Assembly (NCBI GenBank): GCA_033813635.1
Contig: JAPXRI010000036.1
Span: 1-28,024, forward strand
Length of the DNA: 28,024 bases
Reading direction: 5' to 3'
From: JAPXRI01 sp033813635
GTDB lineage: Bacteria > Bacillota > Clostridia > Oscillospirales > QAMX01
The notes beneath the pieces were generated by a model. It searched no databases and had not been told where the DNA came from. It worked only from the letters and a program-made list of their open reading frames with translations. How positions within the stretch are numbered: the stretch's first letter is position 1; each line of letters starts with the position of its first letter. The translations under genes were made by a program, and so were the position numbers. Shown here piece after piece: positions 7,045-14,570 of this stretch.

Positions 7045-7772
7045 CAACCGTGATGTTCACTTTAAACGGTATTTTTATGATGGAAGGCCTCTCCCCGGAC
7101 GACGACAAGCGGACAGAGAGCGCCGAGAAACTCGCCGATTTGATTAGTGAAATCGGCTTTCTTCCGCTTTTTAAAAACACCCTGCCGGGCTTTTCCGTCG
7201 AGGAGCGGACCGCTTCCGACTCCTGGTGGAGCGGCATACCCGAGCGCGACCCCTGGGTCTGGCGGGAAATTCTCGCGCAAACCGGGCTCTTCGCCTACGG
7301 AAAGCAGTTTTCCAAAAAGGCGGGCTTTGTCTCCAGGCAGTGGTTCCCGGCCTTCGCCGCTCTCAGGCGCGAAGGCCTGAGCTTTTCGGAGCGGTATCTC
7401 TCCGGCCTTGCCTCCCGCGGGGAAAAAAGGATAATCGACATCCTGACGGGATTCCGCGAGCTGCCGGCCTTTGAGCTGAAAGCCGCTGCGGGATATAGCC
7501 GCGGAGACGGGGAGAAAGGGTTTGAGTCCGCCCTTACCGACCTCCAGATGCGCGCCTATCTCGTGGTAAACGGCTTTCAGAGAAAAATCAGCCGCACCGG
7601 CGGCGAATACGGCTGGCCCGCATCCGTATACACTCTGCCGGAAAACCTCTGGGGATGTAGCGCTGTGGAATGCGAGCTCTCACCCGAAGAGGCCGAGGAG
7701 AAAATCATCTCCCACCTCTCTTCGTTTTTCCCCAGCGCCACGGCTAGCAAACTGCGAAAAGCGATAAAATAA
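7041..7772 (+). CDS. AlkZ-related protein (winged-helix family), function unproven
   Basis: A protein of up to 243 residues. The stretch ESAEKLADLISEIGFLPLFK followed by PGFSVEERT and DPWVWREI resembles the clostridial family annotated as AlkZ-related; AlkZ proteins are winged-helix DNA glycosylases that unhook alkylated or crosslinked bases. No catalytic QxQ/QxD motif typical of AlkZ could be identified, so glycosylase activity is doubtful. The frame opens at TTG 7041, overlapping the trmB stop; ATG 7053, 7077 or 7080 are alternative starts and none has a clear ribosome site. Translational coupling to trmB is likely. Confidence 0.65.
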   Translation: MTTVMFTLNGIFMMEGLSPDDDKRTESAEKLADLISEIGFLPLFKNTLPGFSVEERTASDSWWSGIPERDPWVWREILAQTGLFAYGKQFSKKAGFVSRQWFPAFAALRREGLSFSERYLSGLASRGEKRIIDILTGFRELPAFELKAAAGYSRGDGEKGFESALTDLQMRAYLVVNGFQRKISRTGGEYGWPASVYTLPENLWGCSAVECELSPEEAEEKIISHLSSFFPSATASKLRKAIK

Positions 7773-7814
7773 GCCCTGCCGCGAAAAAACCATTATGTGA
7801 AACCGAAGGGTAAT

Positions 7815-8348
7815 ATGATATACGAAACGCTCTCATCAATAAAAAAAGCGCGCCGTGCCATCGGCCGCGCTACACCAATTAAAGCGGACTGCGGGCTTTT
7901 GTGTAAAAAAGCCTGCTGCAAAAGCGACAGGGACGTTCAGGGCGACGAGCTCGGAATGCTGCTGTTCCCCGGCGAAGAGAAGCTGCTGCAAAACGACCCC
8001 GATATTAAAATCGAAGAAATAGAATTCGGCGGTCAACACGTCTGGTTCGCGGTCTGCGGCGGGAGCTGCGTCAGGGCCGTCCGCCCGCTCTCCTGCCGGA
8101 TTTTCCCGCTTCTGCCCTATATTCCGAAATCGGAGAGGAAAAAGACCCGCCCCCGCTTTTCTGTGATACCGGACCCGCGCGCTGGATATTTATGCCCGCT
8201 GCTCCATGGCAAATCTTACGTCGGCACCTCGTTTTACGCCCGGGTGTCGGACGCAGCAGCCGTACTGATAAAAAACCGCCGCGCCCGTAGATTTTTAGTG
8301 CTTCTCTCCGGAATCGCGGATGAGTATTTCCGTTTTACCGGGGTCTGA
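7815..8348 (+). CDS. YkgJ-like cysteine-cluster protein
   Basis: A 177-residue protein with cysteines at C26, C30, C34, C35, C81, C85, C94 and C127. The pattern CxxxCxxxCC followed by CVRAVRPLSCRIFPL resembles the YkgJ/UPF0153 family of putative Zn/Fe-S chelating proteins; the RPxxCRxFP part is the best match. The frame opens at GTG 7797, but ATG 7815 has GAAGGG 4 nt upstream and gives a natural N-terminus, so I use it. It follows the AlkZ-related gene by 42 nt in the trmB operon. Its last 54 nt overlap the tail of the gtrA-like gene on the other strand. Function unknown; metal binding is inferred. Confidence 0.7.
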   Translation: MIYETLSSIKKARRAIGRATPIKADCGLLCKKACCKSDRDVQGDELGMLLFPGEEKLLQNDPDIKIEEIEFGGQHVWFAVCGGSCVRAVRPLSCRIFPLLPYIPKSERKKTRPRFSVIPDPRAGYLCPLLHGKSYVGTSFYARVSDAAAVLIKNRRARRFLVLLSGIADEYFRFTGV

Positions 8349-8762
8349 GCCCTTTCTGCCCTCCTTGAAAATAATAAATTTCTGGGAGGTAAAGCTGATC
8401 AAAAACGTCGTCGTATCCGTCATCAGCTTCGCGATAAGAGCGGGGATTCCGAGATTTTTATACAGAGTGGCGATGATCATATTGCCCAGCAGCGCGATGA
8501 TTACAACCGTCGTCATAAACATCACGAAGCGTTTCAGGATTCCTTTGCGGCCCTTCATCCTGAAGATTACGAAATTGTTGAAAAAGAAGTTCTCGGTCGA
8601 TCCGACCCCTCTGGCAACCGTATAGCTTATGTTGATATTTACGCCGAAAACCTCGTATAGAAGGATATAGGTCGTATAGTCGATCAGGCTCGCAAAGCCG
8701 GAAGAGAGCATGAAGCGAATTGTCTCTTTGACCTCGGATAAAAACTTCTTTTTGTCAGCCAT
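8295..8762 (-). CDS. GtrA-like membrane protein
   Basis: A 155-residue integral membrane protein of the GtrA family with about four hydrophobic segments (roughly 15-35, 45-65, 78-100, 105-125). Family-like features are FMLSSGFASLIDYTTY and the FFNNFVIF loop with the matching SFTSQKFIIF at the end. GtrA proteins are thought to flip or position polyprenyl-phosphate sugars made by a GtrB-type GT2. The next gene is exactly such a glycosyltransferase, read divergently 63 nt away. The tail overlaps the YkgJ-like gene by 54 nt. Confidence 0.88.
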   Translation of the reverse strand: MADKKKFLSEVKETIRFMLSSGFASLIDYTTYILLYEVFGVNINISYTVARGVGSTENFFFNNFVIFRMKGRKGILKRFVMFMTTVVIIALLGNMIIATLYKNLGIPALIAKLMTDTTTFLISFTSQKFIIFKEGRKGSDPGKTEILIRDSGEKH

Positions 8763-8825
8763 AACGATGACAACCCTCTTTTATTCTGCTTTTCGTTATA
8801 AGAATTAATAAAAGGAGCCCTTTTT

Positions 8826-9869
8826 ATGGAAACGGAAAATATCGCGCTGATCCCGTCCTACAAACCGGACAGCCGCCTTATTTCGACCGCGAAGGAGCTG
8901 CTCTCCTCCGGTTTTAACAGGGTTGTCGTGGTCAACGACGGCAGCGGGGCCGGGTATCAGGATATTTTCAGCGCGGCGCAAAAGCTCGACGGAGTCTGCG
9001 TCGTCACCCATACCGTCAATATGGGGAAAGGCCGCGCGTTGAAAACGGGCTTCAATTTTATCCTTGAACGCTTTCCGGGCTGCTGCGCGGTCGCGGTGGA
9101 CGGAGACGGGCAGCACCGGGTCTGCGACGCGATGTCCGCCGCCAAATATGCCGACCTCCACCCGGACGCACTGATCCTCGGCTGCCGGAATTTCTCAAAA
9201 ACCGAGAATATCCCGCTTGCGAATTATCTCGGAAACGTGCTGACGCGGATCACCGTTTGGCTTTTGACCGGTCTGTGGTTTTCAGACACACAGTGCGGGC
9301 TCCGCGCCTATCCGCCGGATATTATGCGCGCCCTCTGCGACGTCCCCGGCGACCGGTTTGAATTTGAAAACAACACGCTTTTAAACATCAGAACCGGCGG
9401 GATGAAATGCGTCGAATTTCCGATAACCGTAAACTATGTAAAAAAGGACAAATATGTGACGACCTTTCGCCGCGCCGCCGACTCCGCCCGCATCTACGGG
9501 GCGTTTCTCAAATACGCGCTCGCCCCGCTGCTGGCGCTTTTATTCTCGTCGGTCGCCATGCTCTTGCTCCAGGACTCCTCGCGCGGACCGGTTTACAACG
9601 CAGTCGCGGCCGCGCTCAGCCTTTTCCCCGGTTTCGCGGTCAGCTCTCTAACGGTAAAACGCAAGCTCCCCCACTTTTTCTCGGGGCTGCTGATCTCCGC
9701 CTTGTACGGTGTCTGCGCATATTTTCTTTTCGGAGCCGGATTTAGTGTGCCAAGCGTGTACCTCTTACTGCTTTTTCCGCTGATTGTTTTCGGGTACCTC
9801 GCCTTCCGCTCCGTCGGCCTTGGCAGGGCTCCCCGGATTATCCGCTACCAGCGCGGCGTTCCGGATTAA
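8826..9869 (+). CDS. Membrane-anchored GT2 glycosyltransferase (polyprenyl-phosphate sugar synthase-like)
   Basis: A 347-residue family 2 glycosyltransferase. The GT-A domain (1-215) has VVVVNDGSG (nucleotide binding, 33-41), NMGKGRALKTGF (65-76), the DxD-type VDGDGQH (91-97) and FSDTQCGLRAY, all typical of DPM1/GtrB-like enzymes that move a sugar from a nucleotide to polyprenyl phosphate. Residues about 222-330 contain four hydrophobic segments. AAAAGGAG lies 8 nt before the ATG. With the divergent GtrA protein it probably forms a lipid-linked sugar donor system for cell-envelope decoration. Its last 105 nt overlap the 3' end of the QueG-like gene on the other strand. Confidence 0.88.
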   Translation: METENIALIPSYKPDSRLISTAKELLSSGFNRVVVVNDGSGAGYQDIFSAAQKLDGVCVVTHTVNMGKGRALKTGFNFILERFPGCCAVAVDGDGQHRVCDAMSAAKYADLHPDALILGCRNFSKTENIPLANYLGNVLTRITVWLLTGLWFSDTQCGLRAYPPDIMRALCDVPGDRFEFENNTLLNIRTGGMKCVEFPITVNYVKKDKYVTTFRRAADSARIYGAFLKYALAPLLALLFSSVAMLLLQDSSRGPVYNAVAAALSLFPGFAVSSLTVKRKLPHFFSGLLISALYGVCAYFLFGAGFSVPSVYLLLLFPLIVFGYLAFRSVGLGRAPRIIRYQRGVPD

Positions 9870-10652
9870 TACGCCGCTTCCGCGCCACATAAAGGCGCGG
9901 TTCTTATACTTATCCTCAATGCCTTGTCTGCCAAGCTCGGAGAGCTCCCGGCAGTCAAGGTTTTTTACCATTTCGGCGCCGCTCCGCCCGCAAAACTCCG
10001 GGATTTTTGTATGTTCGGCCCCGGCGTTGGCCGGACACACAAGCTGACAGACGTCGCAGCCCCAGACATACCCGTTGGCTCTGACGAACGCCTCTTCCTC
10101 CGGCGTAAGCTCGCCTTTTTTCTGGGTGATCGCCGAGAGGCAGACCCCACTCCCGCGCAGAAAACCCGTCGGGCAGGCCCTGGCGCACGCTCCGCAGCCG
10201 GAGCAGTTTCGGATCCGGGGGGTGGCGGGCTGGTTTTCAAAAGCCTCCGGTGCGCCCCGTACCAGGATCTCGCCCAGGAAGACATAGCTTCCGTATTCCT
10301 TTGTAATCAGCAGGCCGTTTTTTCCAATAACGCCCAGTCCGGCGAGGCATGCGGCCTTTCTCTCGTCAATCGGGGAAGAATCCACGCAGACGCGCGTCTC
10401 GACGCCCTCGCCGAGAAGGGCCGCGGCTTTTTCAAGGGCGGCGGCCAGCATTACGTGGTAGTCAAGCCCTCGGGCGTAGAGCGAGATATTCCCCGGCTCC
10501 GCGCCGCAGTAATACGGAAAAGCCGCGATCAGCGCGGCCCCGTAGGCTCCGGCATCCCGGCCCTTCCTCGCGATATCGCACATCACCGCGCCCTTAAGCC
10601 ACGCCGCCCTGGCGCCGTAGCTCCGGTATAAAAATTCGATCGGTTCCGTCAT
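9765..10652 (-). CDS. Epoxyqueuosine reductase-like iron-sulfur protein (QueG family)
   Basis: A 295-residue QueG-like protein. QueG reduces epoxyqueuosine to queuosine in tRNA using cobalamin and two [4Fe-4S] clusters. Cluster ligands are CSGCGACARACP (C150, C153, C156, C160) and CDVCQLVCP (C199, C202, C206), with an extra C171. VDSSPIDER (90-98) corresponds to the active-site Asp segment (D91), followed by GLGVIGKNGLLI. It is at the short end for the family and lacks a clear C-terminal HEAT-repeat part; the last 20 residues are low complexity. Start ATG 10652 is 1 nt from the ruvB stop (TGATATG), so it is coupled to ruvB. No other queuosine genes are in view. Confidence 0.8.
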   Translation of the reverse strand: MTEPIEFLYRSYGARAAWLKGAVMCDIARKGRDAGAYGAALIAAFPYYCGAEPGNISLYARGLDYHVMLAAALEKAAALLGEGVETRVCVDSSPIDERKAACLAGLGVIGKNGLLITKEYGSYVFLGEILVRGAPEAFENQPATPRIRNCSGCGACARACPTGFLRGSGVCLSAITQKKGELTPEEEAFVRANGYVWGCDVCQLVCPANAGAEHTKIPEFCGRSGAEMVKNLDCRELSELGRQGIEDKYKNRAFMWRGSGVLIRNAALVADNPGSPAKADGAEGEVPENNQRKKQ

Positions 10653-10653
10653 A

Positions 10654-11694
10654 TCAGTCCAGCGTCATCTGCGTGCTCGGCGCGGAGATATGCAGGTGCT
10701 TGTACGCGTTGGGCGTAACGCACCGCCCCCGCGGCGTCCTGTTTAAAAAGCCGATCTGCATCAGATACGGCTCGTACACATCCTCAATCGTCGTGCTGTC
10801 CTCTCCGACGGTGGCCGCGAGCGTCTCAAGCCCCACCGGACCGCCGCCGTAATTGGTTATGATTGAGGTCAGCATATTCCTGTCCACGTTGTCGAGCCCG
10901 AGCTCGTCTATCTCAAGCGCCTTGAGCGCCATGTCCGCAACCTCCCGGGTAACTATCCCGGCCGCCTTGACCTGGGCAAAGTCCCTGACCCGGCGCAAAA
11001 GCCTGTTGGCGATTCTCGGCGTGCCCCGGGAGCGCCTTGCGATCTCGTCCGCGCCGCCGTCCTCAATCCTGATCTGCAGTATATTCGCCGAGCGCTTCAC
11101 GATTTTCGAGAGCTCCTCCGGAGTATACATCTCAAGCCTTAGAAGCACCCCGAACCTGTCGCGCAGCGGCCCGGTAAGCTGACCCGCACGGGTGGTTGCG
11201 CCGATCAGCGTAAATTTGGGCAGCTGAATGCGGAGGGAATCCGCCCCCATGCCCTTGCCCATGATAATATCGAACGCGTAATCCTCCATCGCGGGGTATA
11301 ATACCTCCTCGACGGCGGGATTCAAGCGGTGTATCTCGTCGATAAACAGCACGTCGTTTTCCTCGAGCTTCGAAAGCAGCGTCGCCAGGTCCTTGCCTTT
11401 TTCAATCGCCGGGCCGGAGGTCACGCGGATATTGACCCCCATCTCGTTTGCGATTATTCCGGCAAGCGTCGTCTTTCCGAGCCCCGGCGGGCCGTACAGC
11501 AGCACATGGTCGAGGGGCTCGCCGCGAAGCCTCGCCGCGTCGATATAGACCGACAAAAGCTCCTTCGCCTTCTGCTGACCGAGATATTCGCCGAGCTTTT
11601 TCGGGCGCAGCTCGTTGTCAATCAGGCTGTCCTCCTCGTTCCGGGACGCGGATACCAGCCTGTCATCTCCCTCGTCTTCAAAAAAAATCGCCAA
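10654..11694 (-). CDS. ruvB: Holliday junction branch migration ATPase RuvB
   Basis: An AAA+ motor that drives branch migration of Holliday junctions with RuvA. Walker A GPPGLGKT is at 68-75, Walker B LFIDEIH at 116-122, sensor ATTRAGQLTGPLRDRFG follows, and the C-terminal winged helix ends with RTPRGRCVTPNAYKHL. The frame opens at GTG 11703, but GGAGG touches that codon directly; TTG 11694 lies 8 nt after GGAGG and gives MAIFFEDEGDDR, so TTG is the likely start (346 aa). It is third in ruvC-ruvA-ruvB and followed at once by the QueG-like gene. Confidence 0.97.
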   Translation of the reverse strand: MAIFFEDEGDDRLVSASRNEEDSLIDNELRPKKLGEYLGQQKAKELLSVYIDAARLRGEPLDHVLLYGPPGLGKTTLAGIIANEMGVNIRVTSGPAIEKGKDLATLLSKLEENDVLFIDEIHRLNPAVEEVLYPAMEDYAFDIIMGKGMGADSLRIQLPKFTLIGATTRAGQLTGPLRDRFGVLLRLEMYTPEELSKIVKRSANILQIRIEDGGADEIARRSRGTPRIANRLLRRVRDFAQVKAAGIVTREVADMALKALEIDELGLDNVDRNMLTSIITNYGGGPVGLETLAATVGEDSTTIEDVYEPYLMQIGFLNRTPRGRCVTPNAYKHLHISAPSTQMTLD

Positions 11695-11723
11695 TCCGCT
11701 CACCTCCGCGGCAATTATCGCTT

Positions 11724-12323
11724 TTAAGTCATTTTCAGCGCCAGTCTGATGATATCCTCCGTCGCGGTCACGTCGCCCCCGACCTTTGACACGGCCGCCT
11801 TCGCCTCCGGTCCGGAGTAGCCGAGCACCATCAGCGCCGATACGGCGCTTGCCCTCGCCTCCGAGAGTTCGGCGACGGGTTCGACTCCCGTCTCCGCGCC
11901 CTCGGGCAGCTCGCTTCCGAGCGCCTTCAGAACCTTGTCCTTAAGCTCAAGGATGATTCTCTGTGCGAGCTTTTTCCCGACGCCCTGGGCGCGGCACAGC
12001 AGCTTTTCGTCCCCGTTCACGATGCCCAGCGCAAGCCTGTCCGGTGGGGCGACGGATAAAATCGCCAGCGCGGCCTTCGGCCCGACACCCGAAATATCGA
12101 GGAGCATCGTGAAGAAGTTTTTCTCCTCCAGCGACGCAAAGCCGTATAGCACAAAGGCGTCCTCCCTGACATACAGGTAGGTGTACAGTCTGAGCTTCTT
12201 CCCCACCGCCGCGGCGGACATCGTATACCTTGAAACGCCGAGCTGATACCCTATACCGCCGCAGTCCAGAACAACCATGCCGTCCGCGACGACGGCAACA
12301 ATGCCTTCTACATAGTAATACAT
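11724..12323 (-). CDS. ruvA: Holliday junction DNA-binding protein RuvA
   Basis: A 199-residue RuvA. The N-terminal OB fold (1-63) starts MYYYVEGIVAVVADGMVVLD. The two helix-hairpin-helix motifs are at about 70-130 (ISGVGPKAALAIL and AQGVGKKLAQRIILELKDK), and a C-terminal RuvB-contacting domain (about 150-199) contains ALMVLGYSGPEAKAAV. RuvA tetramers clamp the four-way junction and load RuvB. ATG 12323 is preceded by GGTGG. It lies 26 nt after ruvC and 20-30 nt before ruvB on the same transcript. Confidence 0.97.
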   Translation of the reverse strand: MYYYVEGIVAVVADGMVVLDCGGIGYQLGVSRYTMSAAAVGKKLRLYTYLYVREDAFVLYGFASLEEKNFFTMLLDISGVGPKAALAILSVAPPDRLALGIVNGDEKLLCRAQGVGKKLAQRIILELKDKVLKALGSELPEGAETGVEPVAELSEARASAVSALMVLGYSGPEAKAAVSKVGGDVTATEDIIRLALKMT

Positions 12324-12349
12324 TGATAATCCACCGTTTTTCCGTATTG

Positions 12350-12853
12350 TTATCTCTGGATGCTCTTCTCCGCACGCGCGGTCAGCATCGACGTGCCCGC
12401 GTGGCAGAGGGCGATGGCCAGCGCGTCCGCGGCGTCGTCAGGGCGGGGAATTTTATCGAGCTTCAGGCGCAGCCGCGTTGTCTCCATCATCTGCCTTTTC
12501 GTCGCCCGGCCATAGCCCGTCAGCGCCATTTTGACCTGGAGGGGCGTATACTCGTAAATCGGAACGCCCCGCTCCCTGAGAGCCAGCAGTATCACGCCGC
12601 GGGCCTCCGCGACCTCTATAACGGTCTTCTGGTTGCTGGTGTAAAAAAGCTGCTCGACAGCCGCCGCGGCGGGATTGAATCTCTCAATTAGTCTTTGCAT
12701 GTCGGAGTAAATCTCCGCGAGCCTGTCCGAAAGGGGCTTGTCCTTTGAGGTCGTAATCGCGCCGTGGGAAAACGGGGACACGCCTCCGGAATTCGTAACC
12801 ACCACGCCGTAGCCGACAATCCCGAACCCCGGATCGATCCCGAGAATGATCAA
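12350..12853 (-). CDS. ruvC: Holliday junction endonuclease RuvC
   Basis: The crossover junction nuclease that cuts Holliday junctions symmetrically. With the TTG 12853 start the protein is 167 residues and begins MIILGIDPGFGIVGYG, as expected for RuvC. The four catalytic acids are visible: D7, E67 (VEQLFY), D140 and D143 (PRPDDAADALAIA). The frame also opens at GTG 12862, but GGAGG overlaps that codon and is 8 nt from the TTG, so TTG is preferred, exactly as for ruvB. First gene of the ruv operon, with its own promoter at 12899-12928. Confidence 0.97.
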   Translation of the reverse strand: MIILGIDPGFGIVGYGVVVTNSGGVSPFSHGAITTSKDKPLSDRLAEIYSDMQRLIERFNPAAAAVEQLFYTSNQKTVIEVAEARGVILLALRERGVPIYEYTPLQVKMALTGYGRATKRQMMETTRLRLKLDKIPRPDDAADALAIALCHAGTSMLTARAEKSIQR

Positions 12854-12898
12854 ACGTGTCACCTCCGCGCTTTACGCATTTTAATTAAATCCTAAGCT

Positions 12899-12928
12899 AT
12901 TATACCATATAAAGGGGATATCTGGCAA
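12899..12928 (-). promoter_or_regulatory. Promoter of the ruvCAB operon
   Basis: On the minus strand, TTGCCA (12923-12928), an 18-nt spacer and TATAAT (12899-12904) with an upstream TGG, i.e. an extended -10. No LexA-type box was recognised by eye. Confidence 0.85.
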
Positions 12929-12977
12929 GAGACCGAAATCGCGATTTGCCGCCGCCGCGTTCTTCACCCCGTTCGCT

Positions 12978-14129
12978 TCAAAGCTGTTTTATTGCCGACG
13001 CTATCGCTCTCAGCGCCGTCTCCGCTTCGATAACCGTATTTTCGCCGCACGGGCTCAGGCGGACGGTGCCGTACTTGAGTGTTCCGGCCGTCTCGTGGGC
13101 CAGCGGAGCGCAGTGCAGGCCGCCCCTCACCGCGACTCCCTTCTCCGCAAGCTTTTCCGCGAGATACTCCGAATCCGCCCCGTCGACGGAAAACGACAGG
13201 AGTCCGGCCTGGTTCTCATGTAAATCGAACACCTTTACTCCTTTAATTTCAGCCAGACCGTCCGCCAGCAGGCCGCAGAGTATTCGTTCCCGCGCGAAAA
13301 TCTGTTCCCTGTGTTTTTGCACGTGTAAAATCCCCGCGCGCAGGCCGCATATCCCGGCGACGTTCTGCGTGCCGCTCTCATACCGCTCCGGCGCGTATTC
13401 CGGCTGATGTCTGTTTTTCGAGTCGCCGCCCGTGCCGCCGAAAATCAGCGGTCTCGGCAGCCTTTCAGAGCACAGGAGCATAAGCCCGGTCCCGGTGGGG
13501 CCGAGCAGGCCCTTGTGCCCGGGCACGCAGATGATATCCGCCCCGATTTTAACGGAATCCACCTCTACGCTTCCCGCCGCCTGCGACGCGTCCACAACGA
13601 AGGCTATCCCCCGCTCCTCGCAGAGCTTTCCGATCTTTTCCACCGGCATGATGAAGCCGAACACGTTTGAGACCATCGTGCAGGCGCAGAGCCCGCAAGC
13701 CTTCCCCCTCGCCGAGTGCGAATCGAAAGCGTCCGCGAAGGCCTTGACCGCCGCTTCCGAGTCAAACAGCGGGCTTTTAGCTATGATTAGCTCTATTTTT
13801 CCCTGTCTTTCAAGCTCGCAGAGCGGCCTTAACACCGCGTTGTGCTCATAGCCGGAAATAACCACCGCGCTGCCATTCCGGTACAGGCCGAATATTGCCG
13901 TGTTCAGCGCGTGGGTCGCGTTCTGGCAGAAAATGACGTTTTCCGGCTTGCTTAAGTTAAACAGCTTTGCCGCGTCGCACCTGCAGGAATAAACCTCTTC
14001 CCCCGCGCTCAGAGCCGCGCCGTATCCGCTGCGAGCATACCCCGCGTGGTTCTTTATCGATTTTAAAACCGCTCTGCCCACGCTTTTCGGCCTCAAAAGG
14101 CTTGTTGCGGCGCTGTCAAAATAAATCAT
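12978..14129 (-). CDS. Cysteine desulfurase-like PLP enzyme (aminotransferase class V)
   Basis: A 383-residue PLP enzyme of the SufS/CsdA-like group, which takes sulfur (or selenium) from cysteine (or selenocysteine) as a persulfide. It starts MIYFDSAATSLLRPKSV; VVDASQ (D180) binds the PLP ring, VPGHKGLLGPTGTG carries the Schiff-base lysine K206, and RGGLHCAPLAHETAGT holds the catalytic cysteine C340, followed by GTVRLSP. Length is normal. The upstream gene is a DUF3343 protein, a family proposed to carry S/Se, which strengthens a sulfur or selenium role over scaffold-based Fe-S assembly; no SufBCD or IscU gene is nearby. Small intergenic gap of 46 nt. Confidence 0.88.
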   Translation of the reverse strand: MIYFDSAATSLLRPKSVGRAVLKSIKNHAGYARSGYGAALSAGEEVYSCRCDAAKLFNLSKPENVIFCQNATHALNTAIFGLYRNGSAVVISGYEHNAVLRPLCELERQGKIELIIAKSPLFDSEAAVKAFADAFDSHSARGKACGLCACTMVSNVFGFIMPVEKIGKLCEERGIAFVVDASQAAGSVEVDSVKIGADIICVPGHKGLLGPTGTGLMLLCSERLPRPLIFGGTGGDSKNRHQPEYAPERYESGTQNVAGICGLRAGILHVQKHREQIFARERILCGLLADGLAEIKGVKVFDLHENQAGLLSFSVDGADSEYLAEKLAEKGVAVRGGLHCAPLAHETAGTLKYGTVRLSPCGENTVIEAETALRAIASAIKQL

Positions 14130-14175
14130 CCCGGCTCCTCCTATACTCCGTATTTATACTGTATAACAAAATGCT

Positions 14176-14433
14176 TTACAGCTTATAGACTTCCTTGAAA
14201 ACTTTACCGTCAGGCGTTGAAAAAATCTTGAACTCCGGCATGCCGGCCTCCGCTATCAGCTCGATTGCCCGTGTAATGCTCCCGTTTTTCACCACAACAG
14301 CGTGTCCGCAGCCTCCGACATTCAGCGTAGCCGGACTTTTAATGCATCTTGTTTTATACCCTTCAGCCCCAAGCATCCTCGAAACCTTGGACGCATATGT
14401 GGCGGAACGGACGAGTATATAATATAACACCAA
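14176..14433 (-). CDS. DUF3343 protein, putative S/Se carrier
   Basis: An 85-residue protein of the DUF3343 family (putative Se/S carrier-like). It starts VLYYILVRSATYASKVSRML and includes the conserved CIKSPATLNVGGCGHAVVV, with cysteines C29 and C42. It would accept or hand on sulfur or selenium from the cysteine desulfurase encoded next in the operon; that role is a family hypothesis, not proven. The start is TTG 14433 or GTG 14430, after GGGGTGA; both fit. Transcribed from 14461-14488, divergent from glgB. Confidence 0.8.
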   Translation of the reverse strand: MVLYYILVRSATYASKVSRMLGAEGYKTRCIKSPATLNVGGCGHAVVVKNGSITRAIELIAEAGMPEFKIFSTPDGKVFKEVYKL

Positions 14434-14460
14434 CCGCCGTCACCCCGCATTCTATCTCAT

Positions 14461-14488
14461 ATTATGCGGCATGCCTGACCGTTGACAA
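14461..14488 (-). promoter_or_regulatory. Promoter of the DUF3343-cysteine desulfurase operon
   Basis: On the minus strand, TTGTCA (14483-14488), a 16-nt spacer and CATAAT (14461-14466). It lies 7 nt from the -35 of the divergent glgB promoter, so the two may compete. Confidence 0.6.
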
Positions 14489-14495
14489 ATATTCC

Positions 14496-14524
14496 TTGAC
14501 ACCCTATGCCGATATTGATAAAAT
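14496..14524 (+). promoter_or_regulatory. Promoter of the glycogen operon (glgB)
   Basis: TTGACA (14496-14501), a 17-nt spacer and TAAAAT (14519-14524). The start point near 14531 lies downstream of the ATG at 14523 and upstream of ATG 14571, which supports the latter as the glgB start. A second TTGACA at 14482-14487 has no matching -10. Confidence 0.8.
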
Positions 14525-14570
14525 GAATCATGAAGTAATCAGCCATAAAAAGAGATGGGGGCGGTGGTTT

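Noticed and set aside
12930..12960. Palindrome aaatcgcgattt as a possible terminator of the cysteine desulfurase gene
   Set aside because: The stem has no loop and no T-run follows it; more likely chance or a protein site.
14349..14570. Upstream extension of the glgB frame (74 codons)
   Set aside because: It overlaps the divergent DUF3343 gene and lies before the TTGACA/TAAAAT promoter; the extra residues do not resemble branching enzyme.
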